From: DATNPH01 sp036703315
GTDB lineage: Bacteria; Cyanobacteriota; Cyanobacteriia; Cyanobacteriales; Coleofasciculaceae
DNA length: 13,777 nt
Assembly: GCA_036703315.1 (NCBI GenBank)
Contig: DATNPH010000276.1
Span: forward strand, 1 to 13,777
Direction: 5' to 3'
The position numbers were made by a program, and so were the translations under genes. The notes under the pieces were generated by a model. That model saw only the letters and a list, made by a program, of their open reading frames with translations, did not search any database and was not told the origin of the DNA. The stretch's first letter is position 1; the number at the start of each line of letters is the position of its first letter. Positions 7,148-13,777 of the stretch are shown here, piece after piece.

Positions 7148-8220
7148 TTGCCTTCTTTGGTTCTAGCCTGGTATCTGCATACTGGAATGGTGCTGCCACC
7201 TACTATCGCGGTATCATCCGTGCCTTGCATGAGCAGGGACATTACGTCACATTCTACGAACCAGACGCTTACGATCGCCAGAAACACCGCGACATAACCG
7301 ATCCAGACTGGGCAAAAGTCGTCGTATACTCAGCTGAGGGTGAACAGGGAGTAACCCTTGCCCTTGAGGATGCACACAATGCAGACTTGATTGTAAAAGC
7401 TAGTGGTGTTGGTGTCTTTGATGAATTCCTAGAATCAGCCGTTCTAGAAGCTAGAAAACCCAACTCCCTGATTGTCTTCTGGGATGTGGACGCACCAGCA
7501 ACGCTTGACCGAGTGCAGCACAATCCAACTGACCCCTTTCGATCTCTCATCCCACGCTACGATCTTATCCTCACCTATGGCGGCGGTGAACCAGTCATCA
7601 AAGCTTATAAAGCATTGGGAGCGCGTGAATGCGTACCTATCTACAATGCGATCGATCCAACAACTCACTACCCTGTCCCACCAGATCCCAAGTTTGAGTG
7701 TGACTTGGCTTTTCTGGGAAATCGCTTACCCGATAGAGAATCCCGTGTTGAGGAATTCTTCTTAAGTGCTGCGGCCCAACTGCCTCAACGTCGATTTCTC
7801 CTGGGCGGCAATGGTTGGGATGATAAGCCAATACCTAACAACGTCAACTATATCGGGCACGTCTACACACGCGATCACAATGCCTTCAACTGCACAGCGA
7901 AAGCGGTCTTGAATATCAGCCGCCAGAGCATGGCAAGATACGGTTTTTCCCCAGCAACGAGAGTGTTTGAGGCAGCCGGTGCAGGTGCCTGTATCATTAC
8001 AGATGCTTGGGAGGGGATTGAGTTATTTTTGGAGCCGGAACGTGAAATTTTGGTTGCCCAAGATGGATTAACAGTAGCTGAACACCTCCGCAACCTTACA
8101 CCTGAGAAGGCGCACAATATTGGCAAAGCTGCTTATAAAAGAGTTCTCTCTGAACACACCTATGCTCACCGCGCCGCACAACTCCAAGCTTTACTCACTA
8201 AGAGATTGGCTAAGAGCTAA
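7141..8220 (+). CDS. CgeB-like glycosyltransferase, copy 2
   Basis: A 359-residue GT-B type glycosyltransferase of the CgeB-like class. It opens with MKIAFFGSSLVSAYWNGAAT. The central strand DLAFLGNRLPDRESRVEEF begins the second domain, and the donor-site segment RYGFSPATRVFEAAGAGA (R266-A282) is followed by CIITDAWEGIELF, EILVA and the terminal HTYAHRAAQL motif. It is closest to copy 3, sharing the layout of nearly every motif (NG.ATTYRG-like start, YGFSPATR versus YSPSVR). The ATG is the last unit of a heptamer array, with no Shine-Dalgarno sequence visible. No signal peptide or transmembrane segment is seen. The sugar specificity cannot be inferred. Confidence 0.88.
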   Translation: MKIAFFGSSLVSAYWNGAATYYRGIIRALHEQGHYVTFYEPDAYDRQKHRDITDPDWAKVVVYSAEGEQGVTLALEDAHNADLIVKASGVGVFDEFLESAVLEARKPNSLIVFWDVDAPATLDRVQHNPTDPFRSLIPRYDLILTYGGGEPVIKAYKALGARECVPIYNAIDPTTHYPVPPDPKFECDLAFLGNRLPDRESRVEEFFLSAAAQLPQRRFLLGGNGWDDKPIPNNVNYIGHVYTRDHNAFNCTAKAVLNISRQSMARYGFSPATRVFEAAGAGACIITDAWEGIELFLEPEREILVAQDGLTVAEHLRNLTPEKAHNIGKAAYKRVLSEHTYAHRAAQLQALLTKRLAKS

Positions 8221-8260
8221 TGGCAATGAACAATTAGCAATTAGTAATCAACAATGAAAA
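8205..8260 (+). repeat. Heptamer array spanning the end of CgeB-like copy 2 to the start of copy 3
   Basis: Eight consecutive units are seen: ATTGGCT, AAGAGCT, AATGGCA, ATGAACA, ATTAGCA, ATTAGTA, ATCAACA and ATGAAAA. The array encodes the last few residues and supplies the stop codon (8218-8220) of copy 2, fills the 33-nt gap, and its final unit is the start of copy 3. Confidence 0.85.
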
Positions 8261-9309
8261 TCGTCATTTTAGGATTATCAATCACCTCCTCTTGGGGAAA
8301 CGGACATGCGACAACCTACCGAGGGTTGGTGCGTGAACTGGTGGCAAGAGGACATGATGTGCTGTTCCTTGAGCGAGATGTGCCGTGGTATGCGGCAAAT
8401 CGTGACCTCCCTAATCCCCCATACTGTCGCACGAAGCTCTACTCAAGTCTCGATGAGTTGAAAGATGGCTTCACTCAAGACGTGCGTGATGCGGATTTTG
8501 TGATGGTTGGGTCGTATGTGCCTGAAGGTGTAGCGGTGGGACAGTGGGTGAGTGCCACAGCAAACGGGGTAACAGCGTTTTACGATATCGACACGCCAGT
8601 GACTTTGGCAAAGTTAGAACAGGGCGACATAGAATACCTCTGCGCCAGCTTGATACCGAAATATCACCTTTACTTATCCTTCACAGGTGGTTCAACGCTA
8701 GAGCGTATTGAGCAGCAATATGGTTCACCAATGGCGAGGGCATTGTATTGTTCAGTTGACCCCCAGTTGTACTATCCAGAGGAATGTAATCAGCCCTGGA
8801 ATTTAGGTTACATGGGCACTTACAGTGATGACCGCCAACCCACACTCGAAACCCTTTTGCTCGATCCAGCGCGTCAGTGGAAACAAGGTCGCTTCGTGGT
8901 GGCAGGACCACAGTATCCGAGTGCGATCGCATGGCCCACTAACGTCGATCGCATTGAGCATTTGCCACCAGCAGAACACCGCTGTTTCTACAATTCTCAG
9001 TTATTCACGCTAAACATTACACGAGCTGATATGGTTCGGGCTGGGTACTCGCCCAGTGTGCGTCTATTTGAAGCGGCTGCCTGTGCAACTCCAATTATTA
9101 GTGACTATTGGCAGGGAATTGAGACAATTTTTGAAATCGGTAAGGAAATCCTCATCGCCACTTCTCCAGAAGAGGTTTTGCACTATCTTTGGGAGATGCC
9201 AGAAGCTGAGCGTCGTGCAATTGGAGAAAGTGCTCGTACCCGTGTTTTAGCAGAGCACACCGCCGCACACCGTGCGGCACAACTAGAAGAGTATGTGTTG
9301 GAACTCTAG
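8254..9309 (+). CDS. CgeB-like glycosyltransferase, copy 3
   Basis: A 351-residue GT-B type glycosyltransferase paralogous to copy 2. The opening MKIVILGLSITSSWGNGHAT matches the copy 2 opening in pattern. The second domain starts near NLGYMGTYSDDRQPTLE, and the donor-site segment is MVRAGYSPSVRLFEAAAC (M260 onward), followed by PIISDYWQGIETIF, EILIA and the closing HTAAHRAAQLEEY. It is the last gene of the glycan operon; the next gene, on the minus strand, converges after 44 nt. No hairpin with a T-run follows the stop, so I cannot mark a terminator. Three successive CgeB-like enzymes suggest stepwise addition of several residues to one glycan (inference). Confidence 0.88.
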   Translation: MKIVILGLSITSSWGNGHATTYRGLVRELVARGHDVLFLERDVPWYAANRDLPNPPYCRTKLYSSLDELKDGFTQDVRDADFVMVGSYVPEGVAVGQWVSATANGVTAFYDIDTPVTLAKLEQGDIEYLCASLIPKYHLYLSFTGGSTLERIEQQYGSPMARALYCSVDPQLYYPEECNQPWNLGYMGTYSDDRQPTLETLLLDPARQWKQGRFVVAGPQYPSAIAWPTNVDRIEHLPPAEHRCFYNSQLFTLNITRADMVRAGYSPSVRLFEAAACATPIISDYWQGIETIFEIGKEILIATSPEEVLHYLWEMPEAERRAIGESARTRVLAEHTAAHRAAQLEEYVLEL

Positions 9310-9353
9310 GGCGTGTCATCAATTAAGTAAGTAAGTTGACCTGCAAGAATTGT

Positions 9354-9572
9354 TTAAAGATTAGTCTCCATTGTTAGCTGTTGGTAGCACCTCAATTCAA
9401 AGGATTCTTGCTTGACAAAACCGTCCATAGCCGCTTTCTGCAACGTCATGAAAGCGTTCAAGTCATCTTTGTCATACTTAGTTTTGAGCAGCTGCCGCAA
9501 TCGATCCTCCGCTTCCACGCTTAGATAACCAGTACTCAGAGTTTGTCGAACCACATCACGAATTAAAAGCAT
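9354..9572 (-). CDS. Small conserved cyanobacterial hypothetical protein
   Basis: A 72-residue charged, apparently soluble and mostly helical protein beginning MLLIRDVVRQTLSTGYL. The pattern of TGYLSVEAEDRLRQLL and the segment around FMTLQKAAMDG recall a small family I have seen often in cyanobacterial genomes, with no known function. I chose the ATG at 9572 because it is followed at once by this conserved-looking start. In-frame GTG and TTG codons two and three codons upstream are possible alternatives. The terminal residues past about 60 look less constrained. There is no membrane segment or metal motif. It converges with the glycan operon, and short similar sequences containing AAGTAAGTA and GTTGAC flank it on both sides. 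Confidence 0.6.
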   Translation of the reverse strand: MLLIRDVVRQTLSTGYLSVEAEDRLRQLLKTKYDKDDLNAFMTLQKAAMDGFVKQESFELRCYQQLTMETNL

Positions 9573-9792
9573 ACTCACCAAGTAAGTAGTGTTGACGCAA
9601 TCCCAATAACCACTGTGTTTCTTTACCTCTATCTCTGGAAGGGAGCAGCGGTTTTTCTACAAACCCTCGGACTGAGTTAAAAAACTTTACATTCAGCTCT
9701 TGAGAGATAGTAGGTATTAGGTGGTAGGTCATGCTCTTAGTCAATTAACGAGAAGTCAGACCTCTCACCCATACGAAGGTGAAACAAAGGAA

Positions 9793-9808
9793 TTACAAGT
9801 ATTTGTAA
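9793..9808. promoter_or_regulatory. Perfect inverted repeat upstream of the sigma-like gene (possible operator)
   Basis: TTACAA, spacer GTAT, then TTGTAA gives 6-bp arms about 100 nt before the sigma-like start codon. The arrangement suits a dimeric DNA-binding protein, but an A/T-rich palindrome this short can occur by chance. Confidence 0.25.
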
Positions 9809-9898
9809 AGTTCTGTAACAAAAACTAACGCTTTGTAGAAAATTTGCGTTCCTGACCAGAGATAGAGATAGAGCGAAAGCATTCATTCTCCTACTTTT

Positions 9899-9902
9899 GA
9901 GG
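9899..9902 (+). promoter_or_regulatory. Ribosome binding site choosing the sigma-like start
   Basis: GAGG lies 6 nt before the ATG at 9909. The frame could also start at a TTG at 9897, but that codon overlaps this site and has no Shine-Dalgarno sequence of its own. Confidence 0.6.
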
Positions 9903-9908
9903 TCTCAG

Positions 9909-10559
9909 ATGCTCAGAGATGCTAGAGATGCTGAAGATGAACTCAATCAACGACTTAAAACATTAGCAATACAAGCCCAACAACACTCACAGGGAAGCAA
10001 AGAGCGACGAATCGCTTTAACACAGCTAGTTAATGCAATTTGGCAATCCGGTAAACTTTGCTATCCCTATAAAGGTCAATTTCAAAGAGCTTATGAAGAT
10101 ATTTACGATGAGGCAGTACAAACCCTTTTTTTTTACATTTGTCAAAAAGATAATATTAGAAATTATGCTTCCGAACGGGCAGCAGTAATGGCTTGGGCGA
10201 ATATGCTGCTAACTCGGCGCTTTTTTCCGGAGGCTATCCCCAGGATTATCGGACAAGGCAATGAAACGCATCTAGAACCCTCTGAGCTAGAAAACCTTAG
10301 AACATCTGAGCCGTTATCGCTTTTTGAACAAGTCAGGCAATGTATAGAAGATGACCCAGAAGAGATTTTTAGAAATGAACATATCAGAGGTCATCCGGAA
10401 GCCAACTTCCAAGCCATAGCAATCAGAAGGTATTCCGGAGTTCCTTGGAAAGAAATATCAACAGAGTGGGGCATTGATATTAGAACCTTGAATACGTTTT
10501 ACCAACGATGCTTAAAAAAATTTGCTGCTAAGTTCAAAGACTACTTGAAAGATTTGTAG
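9909..10559 (+). CDS. Divergent sigma-70-family-like transcription factor
   Basis: A 216-residue soluble protein with the layout of a short two-region sigma factor. Residues about 55-110 (from FQRAYEDIYDEAVQTLFFYI to MAWANMLLTRRFF) resemble region 2, and residues about 162-205 (including IAIRRYSGVPWKEISTEWGI and LNTFYQRCLKKF) look like a region 4 helix-turn-helix. A polar linker with LEPSELENL and EDDPEEIF separates them. No membrane segment or anti-sigma-like domain is fused. I chose the ATG at 9909 because GAGG stands 6 nt upstream. The DUF1822 gene follows after 32 nt, and the CHAT-ATPase gene after that. I recall similar sigma / DUF1822 / CHAT groupings in cyanobacteria, so a shared pathway is likely. 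Which promoters it reads is unknown; autoregulation is possible. The sigma family call is moderate because region 2 is degenerate. Confidence 0.75.
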   Translation: MLRDARDAEDELNQRLKTLAIQAQQHSQGSKERRIALTQLVNAIWQSGKLCYPYKGQFQRAYEDIYDEAVQTLFFYICQKDNIRNYASERAAVMAWANMLLTRRFFPEAIPRIIGQGNETHLEPSELENLRTSEPLSLFEQVRQCIEDDPEEIFRNEHIRGHPEANFQAIAIRRYSGVPWKEISTEWGIDIRTLNTFYQRCLKKFAAKFKDYLKDL

Positions 10560-10591
10560 ACTCTATGTTGTCTGATGGGTAGAGAAAAGAC

Positions 10592-11554
10592 ATGAATAAC
10601 AGTACAGCTCCTTTAACCTTTACAGCTCCGATATCTCCTTTAGCGCGGCAGCGAGCGGAACAGTTGTTTAAACAGCAAGCTACGCCAGAGAAAGGTGAGC
10701 AAGTCCGCCTTAATATCTTGGCTGTGTGTTTTGTGAATTCCTATCTCCAGGGCATGGGATTCGAGACCGACTTGGAAGCTAGTGACAGTTGGAACCCCAT
10801 ACAGCAGATATTTCTAGATGTAGCCGATTTGAACGTAAAAAATTTGGGCAAGTTAGAGTGTCGTCCCGTGTTGGAAGAGACACAGGTTATCTACATACCG
10901 CCAGAAGTTGAGTCAAATCGGATTGGTTATTTAGCTGTACAGATTAATCAATCATTTCGAGAAGCAACGCTGCTGGGATTTGTCAAAAAAGTATCAAGCG
11001 AACAGTTCCCGATTAGCCAATTAGAATCTTTGGAAAGATTTCATGAGTATCTAGAATATCTCAGTCATATCAAACAAGCTGAATTAGCGTCTCCCTCGTT
11101 TGCACCCAGCAAGACTTGGGTGAAGTTGGAACAATGGTTTGAGACTATTTTTGAGTCAGGTTGGCAGGAGATTGAAGCACTTTTAGGTACCCAACGAGCT
11201 AATCTCGCTTTAACTATTAGAAGCCCTGCGAAAGTTAGCGTCGAGCGGGGTAAGCTGATTAACTTGGGGATGCAATATCAAAGTCAAAAGGTGATTCTAG
11301 TCGTTGCGCTTACCCCGGAAAACGATAAGGAAATAGACATTACTGTGGAGGTGCATCCCAAAAGAGGACAAACCTATTTGCCACCGAATCTGCATGTGAT
11401 GGTACTGGATAATTTGGGGGAATCTGTCATGGAAGCAACAGCTCGCAGCAAAAATAGTCATATTCAATTGCAGTTTAGTGGAGAACCAAGAGAACGTTTC
11501 AGCGTCAAGGTGACTTTGGATGATGTCAGCGTTATCGAAAATTTTGTCATTTGA
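10592..11554 (+). CDS. DUF1822 family protein
   Basis: A 320-residue protein of the cyanobacterial DUF1822 family, whose molecular function is unknown. Recognisable parts are the N-terminal segment LTFTAPISPLARQRAEQLFK, the helix around NILAVCFVNSYLQGMGFET, the region ending in GYLAVQINQSFREATLLGFV, and a C-terminal beta-rich half from about 165 (WVKLEQWFETIFESGWQEIE) to the end (RFSVKVTLDDVSVIENFVI). No catalytic motif, signal peptide or transmembrane helix is seen. The C-terminal beta-sandwich-like part could bind a ligand or a partner protein (inference). It sits between the sigma-like and CHAT genes on the same strand, so an adaptor or regulator linking the two is the simplest hypothesis. 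The ATG has only a weak purine-rich sequence upstream. Confidence 0.85.
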   Translation: MNNSTAPLTFTAPISPLARQRAEQLFKQQATPEKGEQVRLNILAVCFVNSYLQGMGFETDLEASDSWNPIQQIFLDVADLNVKNLGKLECRPVLEETQVIYIPPEVESNRIGYLAVQINQSFREATLLGFVKKVSSEQFPISQLESLERFHEYLEYLSHIKQAELASPSFAPSKTWVKLEQWFETIFESGWQEIEALLGTQRANLALTIRSPAKVSVERGKLINLGMQYQSQKVILVVALTPENDKEIDITVEVHPKRGQTYLPPNLHVMVLDNLGESVMEATARSKNSHIQLQFSGEPRERFSVKVTLDDVSVIENFVI

Positions 11555-11588
11555 GGGTGATACTGTTTTGCAGTTTAGATGCCAGGTT

Positions 11589-11623
11589 AGATCCCCCAAC
11601 AGGGCTTAAAAAGGGGGGAGAAG
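11589..11623 (+). repeat. Interspersed G/C repeat between the DUF1822 and CHAT genes
   Basis: CCCCC at 11593-11597 and GGGGGG at 11613-11618 flank a 15-nt A/T-containing centre (AACAGGGCTTAAAAA), the form of a common cyanobacterial interspersed repeat. It occupies part of the 123-nt gap and could form a weak hairpin in the transcript. There is no T-run, so it is not a convincing terminator. Confidence 0.6.
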
Positions 11624-11677
11624 GTTTTGCAGGGATAACGCAAATCGGTATAAGAACATCGTGCAGGTGTGCTAGCT

Positions 11678-13777
11678 ATGAAAAAGTTGGTTGTTCTCAA
11701 GCTAGATGGGGGTTTGGAACAGGGGGTTCGGGTTGCGTTGGAAATTGGGGAAGAGGGAGAACGTCCCAATATAGAAGTTACTGGGCAGTTGCCAGGAGCG
11801 ACTGACTTGGTTACAGCAGTTGAGCAGTGGCAGTCAACTTATCGTAGTTTTGGGAATTCAGACCGAATTAAAGCCAAAAAAATTGCTTACGGGGGTTCTA
11901 TTGCCCAGTGGCGCGAGGAGTGCGATAAATCATCCGCCCAGTTGCGAAGACGTCTGAATAACTGGCTCTTGTCAGAATCCTTTCGCTCGGTTCGAGAGAC
12001 ATGGCTCCAACAATTATCACGCTGTGATGAGGTGCGGGTGCTGATTCGCACGTCTAGTGTAGCGCTGCGGAAACTGCCTTGGCATCTGTGGGATTTGGTT
12101 GAGGATTACCCTAAGGCGGAAGTTGCCTATAGTGCGCCAGAAGCTGAAAAATCGGCTTCTGCGAAGACGCCTACTTACCGAGATAAAGTTAGAATCTTGG
12201 CGATTCTGGGCAATAGTACTGGGATTAATGTCCAGAAAGACCGACAATTACTAGAAAATTTACCTGATGCGGCAGTAACTTTTCTGGTAGAGCCTCAACG
12301 TCAAGACATCAATGACCAGCTGTGGAACCAACCTTGGGATATCTTATTTTTTGCGGGTCATAGTCAGAGTGAGGGTGAGACGGGTCGGATTTACATTAAT
12401 CAGACGCATAGCTTAACCATTGCAGACCTCAAGTATGCCCTGAGAAATGCCGTTGCCAATGGGTTGCAGCTGGCGATTTTCAACTCTTGTGATGGGTTGG
12501 GATTAGCGTTTGAGCTAGAACAGCTGCACATTGGGCAAATGATTGTGATGCGGGAACCCGTGCCCGATCGCGTGGCACAGATATTCTTAACTTATTTTCT
12601 CGCGGCGTTTGCTTCTGGCAAGTCGTTCTATCTGGCAGAACGGGAAGCACGGTTAAAGTTGCAGGGTTTAGAGGATGAATTTCCCTGTGCCAGTTGGTTG
12701 CCGGTGATTTTCCAGAATCCTGCCGCCGTGCCGCCTTCCTGGCAAGATTTGGGTCGTCGTCCCACCGATGTTTGCCCGTATCGGGGTTTGTTTGCGTTTC
12801 GGGAGGAGGATGCACCGTTTTTTTACGGGCGGGACACTTTCACCCACATGTTGGTAGAGGCGGTGCAAAAACAGTCCCTAGTTGCCGTCATTGGGCCGTC
12901 TGGCAGTGGCAAGTCCTCAGTAGTTTTTGCCGGTCTTATTCCCCAGTTGCGTTCCGAACGGACTTGGCTCATCGAGTCCTTCCGTCCTGGTGATCGCCCA
13001 TTTCGCAACCTAGCAGCCAAGCTAGTGCCCCTGCTGGAAACTCAGATGAGCGAAACTGACCAGTTACTTGAAATTAACAAGCTGGCTACAGCGCTGCGGC
13101 AGGGAGATTTAACGTTGCAGGATGCGATCGCACGCATTCTGGAGAAGAATCCTGATAATCGCTTGTTGCTGGTAGTCGATCAGTTTGAGGAACTCTATAC
13201 CCTGTGTCGGGATGCACGAGAGCGCCTACTATTTCTGGATAATTTGCTGGAAGCGGTCGAGGGCACGCCGAATTTCACCCTCGTCCTCACGCTGCGAGCT
13301 GACTTTTTGGGACAGGCACTCTCCTACCGCCCTTTTGGAGATGCGTTGCAGTATGCTGACCTGAAACTTAGCCCGATGAACCGGGAGGAACTGCAAGCGG
13401 CGGTAGAACAGCCAGCGATGATGCTGGGGGTGACGATTGAGTCGGGGCTGACGGAACGCATAATAGACGCGGTGAGTGCCGAACCGGGGGATTTGCCGTT
13501 ATTGGAGTTTGCCTTGAATCAGCTGTGGGCAAAACAGCGAGATGCACAGTTGACTCATGCCGCTTATGAGGAAATTGGTGGTGTAGAAGCTGCCCTGAGT
13601 CGATATGCGGAGGAGGCGTATGGCAGGCTCAATGAAGAGGAAAAGGAACGGGCGCGGCGGATATTCATTCAATTGGTGCGTCCTGGGGAAGGGACAGAGG
13701 ACACCCGCCGTTTGGCTACTCGCACTGAGGTGGGAGAAGAAAACTGGGATTTAGTGACGCGCTTGGCTGACGCTCGT
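11678..13777 (+). CDS. CHAT protease fused to nSTAND-type P-loop ATPase (3' end outside window)
   Basis: 700 residues are visible and the frame is open at the window edge. Residues about 1-165 are an N-terminal extension. A caspase-like CHAT domain follows (about 165-345) with the expected catalytic pair: H228 in FFAGHS and C271 in FNSCDGLG. After a short proline-containing linker, CPYRGLFAFREEDAPFFYGRD (from about residue 366) opens a signal-transduction ATPase, with Walker A GPSGSGKS (G406-S413, K412), Walker B LLLVVDQFEE (D501) and a sensor-like LRADFLG near 536. CHAT-ATPase proteins of this type often end in WD40 or other repeats that sense a ligand; that end is not visible. The ATPase should act as an oligomerising switch that turns on the protease (family knowledge plus inference). 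The ATG has AGGTG 8 nt upstream; an in-frame GTG at 11669 is less likely. Confidence 0.92.
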   Translation, partial: MKKLVVLKLDGGLEQGVRVALEIGEEGERPNIEVTGQLPGATDLVTAVEQWQSTYRSFGNSDRIKAKKIAYGGSIAQWREECDKSSAQLRRRLNNWLLSESFRSVRETWLQQLSRCDEVRVLIRTSSVALRKLPWHLWDLVEDYPKAEVAYSAPEAEKSASAKTPTYRDKVRILAILGNSTGINVQKDRQLLENLPDAAVTFLVEPQRQDINDQLWNQPWDILFFAGHSQSEGETGRIYINQTHSLTIADLKYALRNAVANGLQLAIFNSCDGLGLAFELEQLHIGQMIVMREPVPDRVAQIFLTYFLAAFASGKSFYLAEREARLKLQGLEDEFPCASWLPVIFQNPAAVPPSWQDLGRRPTDVCPYRGLFAFREEDAPFFYGRDTFTHMLVEAVQKQSLVAVIGPSGSGKSSVVFAGLIPQLRSERTWLIESFRPGDRPFRNLAAKLVPLLETQMSETDQLLEINKLATALRQGDLTLQDAIARILEKNPDNRLLLVVDQFEELYTLCRDARERLLFLDNLLEAVEGTPNFTLVLTLRADFLGQALSYRPFGDALQYADLKLSPMNREELQAAVEQPAMMLGVTIESGLTERIIDAVSAEPGDLPLLEFALNQLWAKQRDAQLTHAAYEEIGGVEAALSRYAEEAYGRLNEEEKERARRIFIQLVRPGEGTEDTRRLATRTEVGEENWDLVTRLADAR

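Larger units (their letters stand above)
9573..9908. other. Gene-free stretch between the minus-strand small gene and the sigma-like gene
   Basis: This stretch of about 336 nt separates divergent genes and should hold the promoters of both. I see no convincing coding sequence in it. Visible structure includes CTCTATCTCTGG at 9627-9638 with its exact reverse complement at 9856-9867, the perfect inverted repeat TTACAA-GTAT-TTGTAA at 9793-9808, and a weaker TCACC/GGTGA pair (9765-9769, 9778-9782). It is more A/T-rich than the glycan operon. No confident -10/-35 pair can be assigned by eye. Confidence 0.5.

Noticed and set aside
9310..9353. Terminator between the convergent genes
   Set aside because: No stem-loop of useful length followed by a T-run is visible in these 44 nt.
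9556..9744. A 62-codon minus-strand open frame in the intergenic region
   Set aside because: It overlaps the start of the better supported small minus-strand gene in another frame, lacks a clear ribosome binding site and shows no recognisable family pattern; it runs through repeat-like DNA.
11551..11805. An 84-codon plus-strand open frame between DUF1822 and CHAT
   Set aside because: It runs through an interspersed repeat and overlaps the true start of the CHAT gene in another frame; its low-complexity product rich in G, C and S resembles nothing.

Overview
The window reads as chromosomal DNA of a cyanobacterium, probably a filamentous one. It holds seven copies of the HIP1 octamer GCGATCGC. 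It also holds G/C-rich interspersed repeats and heptameric tandem repeats of the kinds common in filamentous cyanobacteria, plus a DUF1822 gene, a family I know almost only from that phylum. No tRNA, rRNA, transposase or CRISPR array is visible.

Region 1 (72-9309, all + strand) is a tightly packed surface-glycan operon of seven genes. In order these are: an NAD-dependent sugar-nucleotide epimerase (72-1190); a fusion of a clan GH-A glycoside-hydrolase-like domain with a second SDR epimerase (1187-3313); a cobalamin-binding-type radical SAM protein (3310-4599); a GT4-type glycosyltransferase (4610-5875); and three CgeB-like glycosyltransferases (5895-7085, 7141-8220, 8254-9309). ATGA overlaps join the first three genes and the other gaps are 10-55 nt, so co-transcription is likely. 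I infer a pathway in which nucleotide sugars are epimerised, a sugar or glycan is modified by radical chemistry, and a glycan is built by four glycosyltransferases. The product and acceptor cannot be read from sequence.

The operon is laced with repeats. Heptamer arrays lie directly before the start codons of three genes, in the same 7-nt phase each time. One array is also translated as the C-terminal tail of the fusion protein, next to a G-quadruplex-type motif. Two glycosyltransferases carry hairpin-type interspersed repeats as in-frame insertions.

Region 2 (9310-9908) holds one small minus-strand gene of a cyanobacterial hypothetical family (9354-9572), convergent with the glycan operon, and a gene-free stretch of about 336 nt with several short inverted repeats that probably contains the promoters of both flanking units.

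Region 3 (9909 to the window end, + strand) encodes a divergent sigma-70-like factor, a DUF1822 protein, and a CHAT protease fused to an nSTAND-type P-loop ATPase (open at the right edge; 700 residues visible). The CHAT His/Cys dyad and the Walker A and B motifs are intact. This sigma / DUF1822 / CHAT-NTPase trio is the best candidate in the window for an under-described signalling, stress or defence system.
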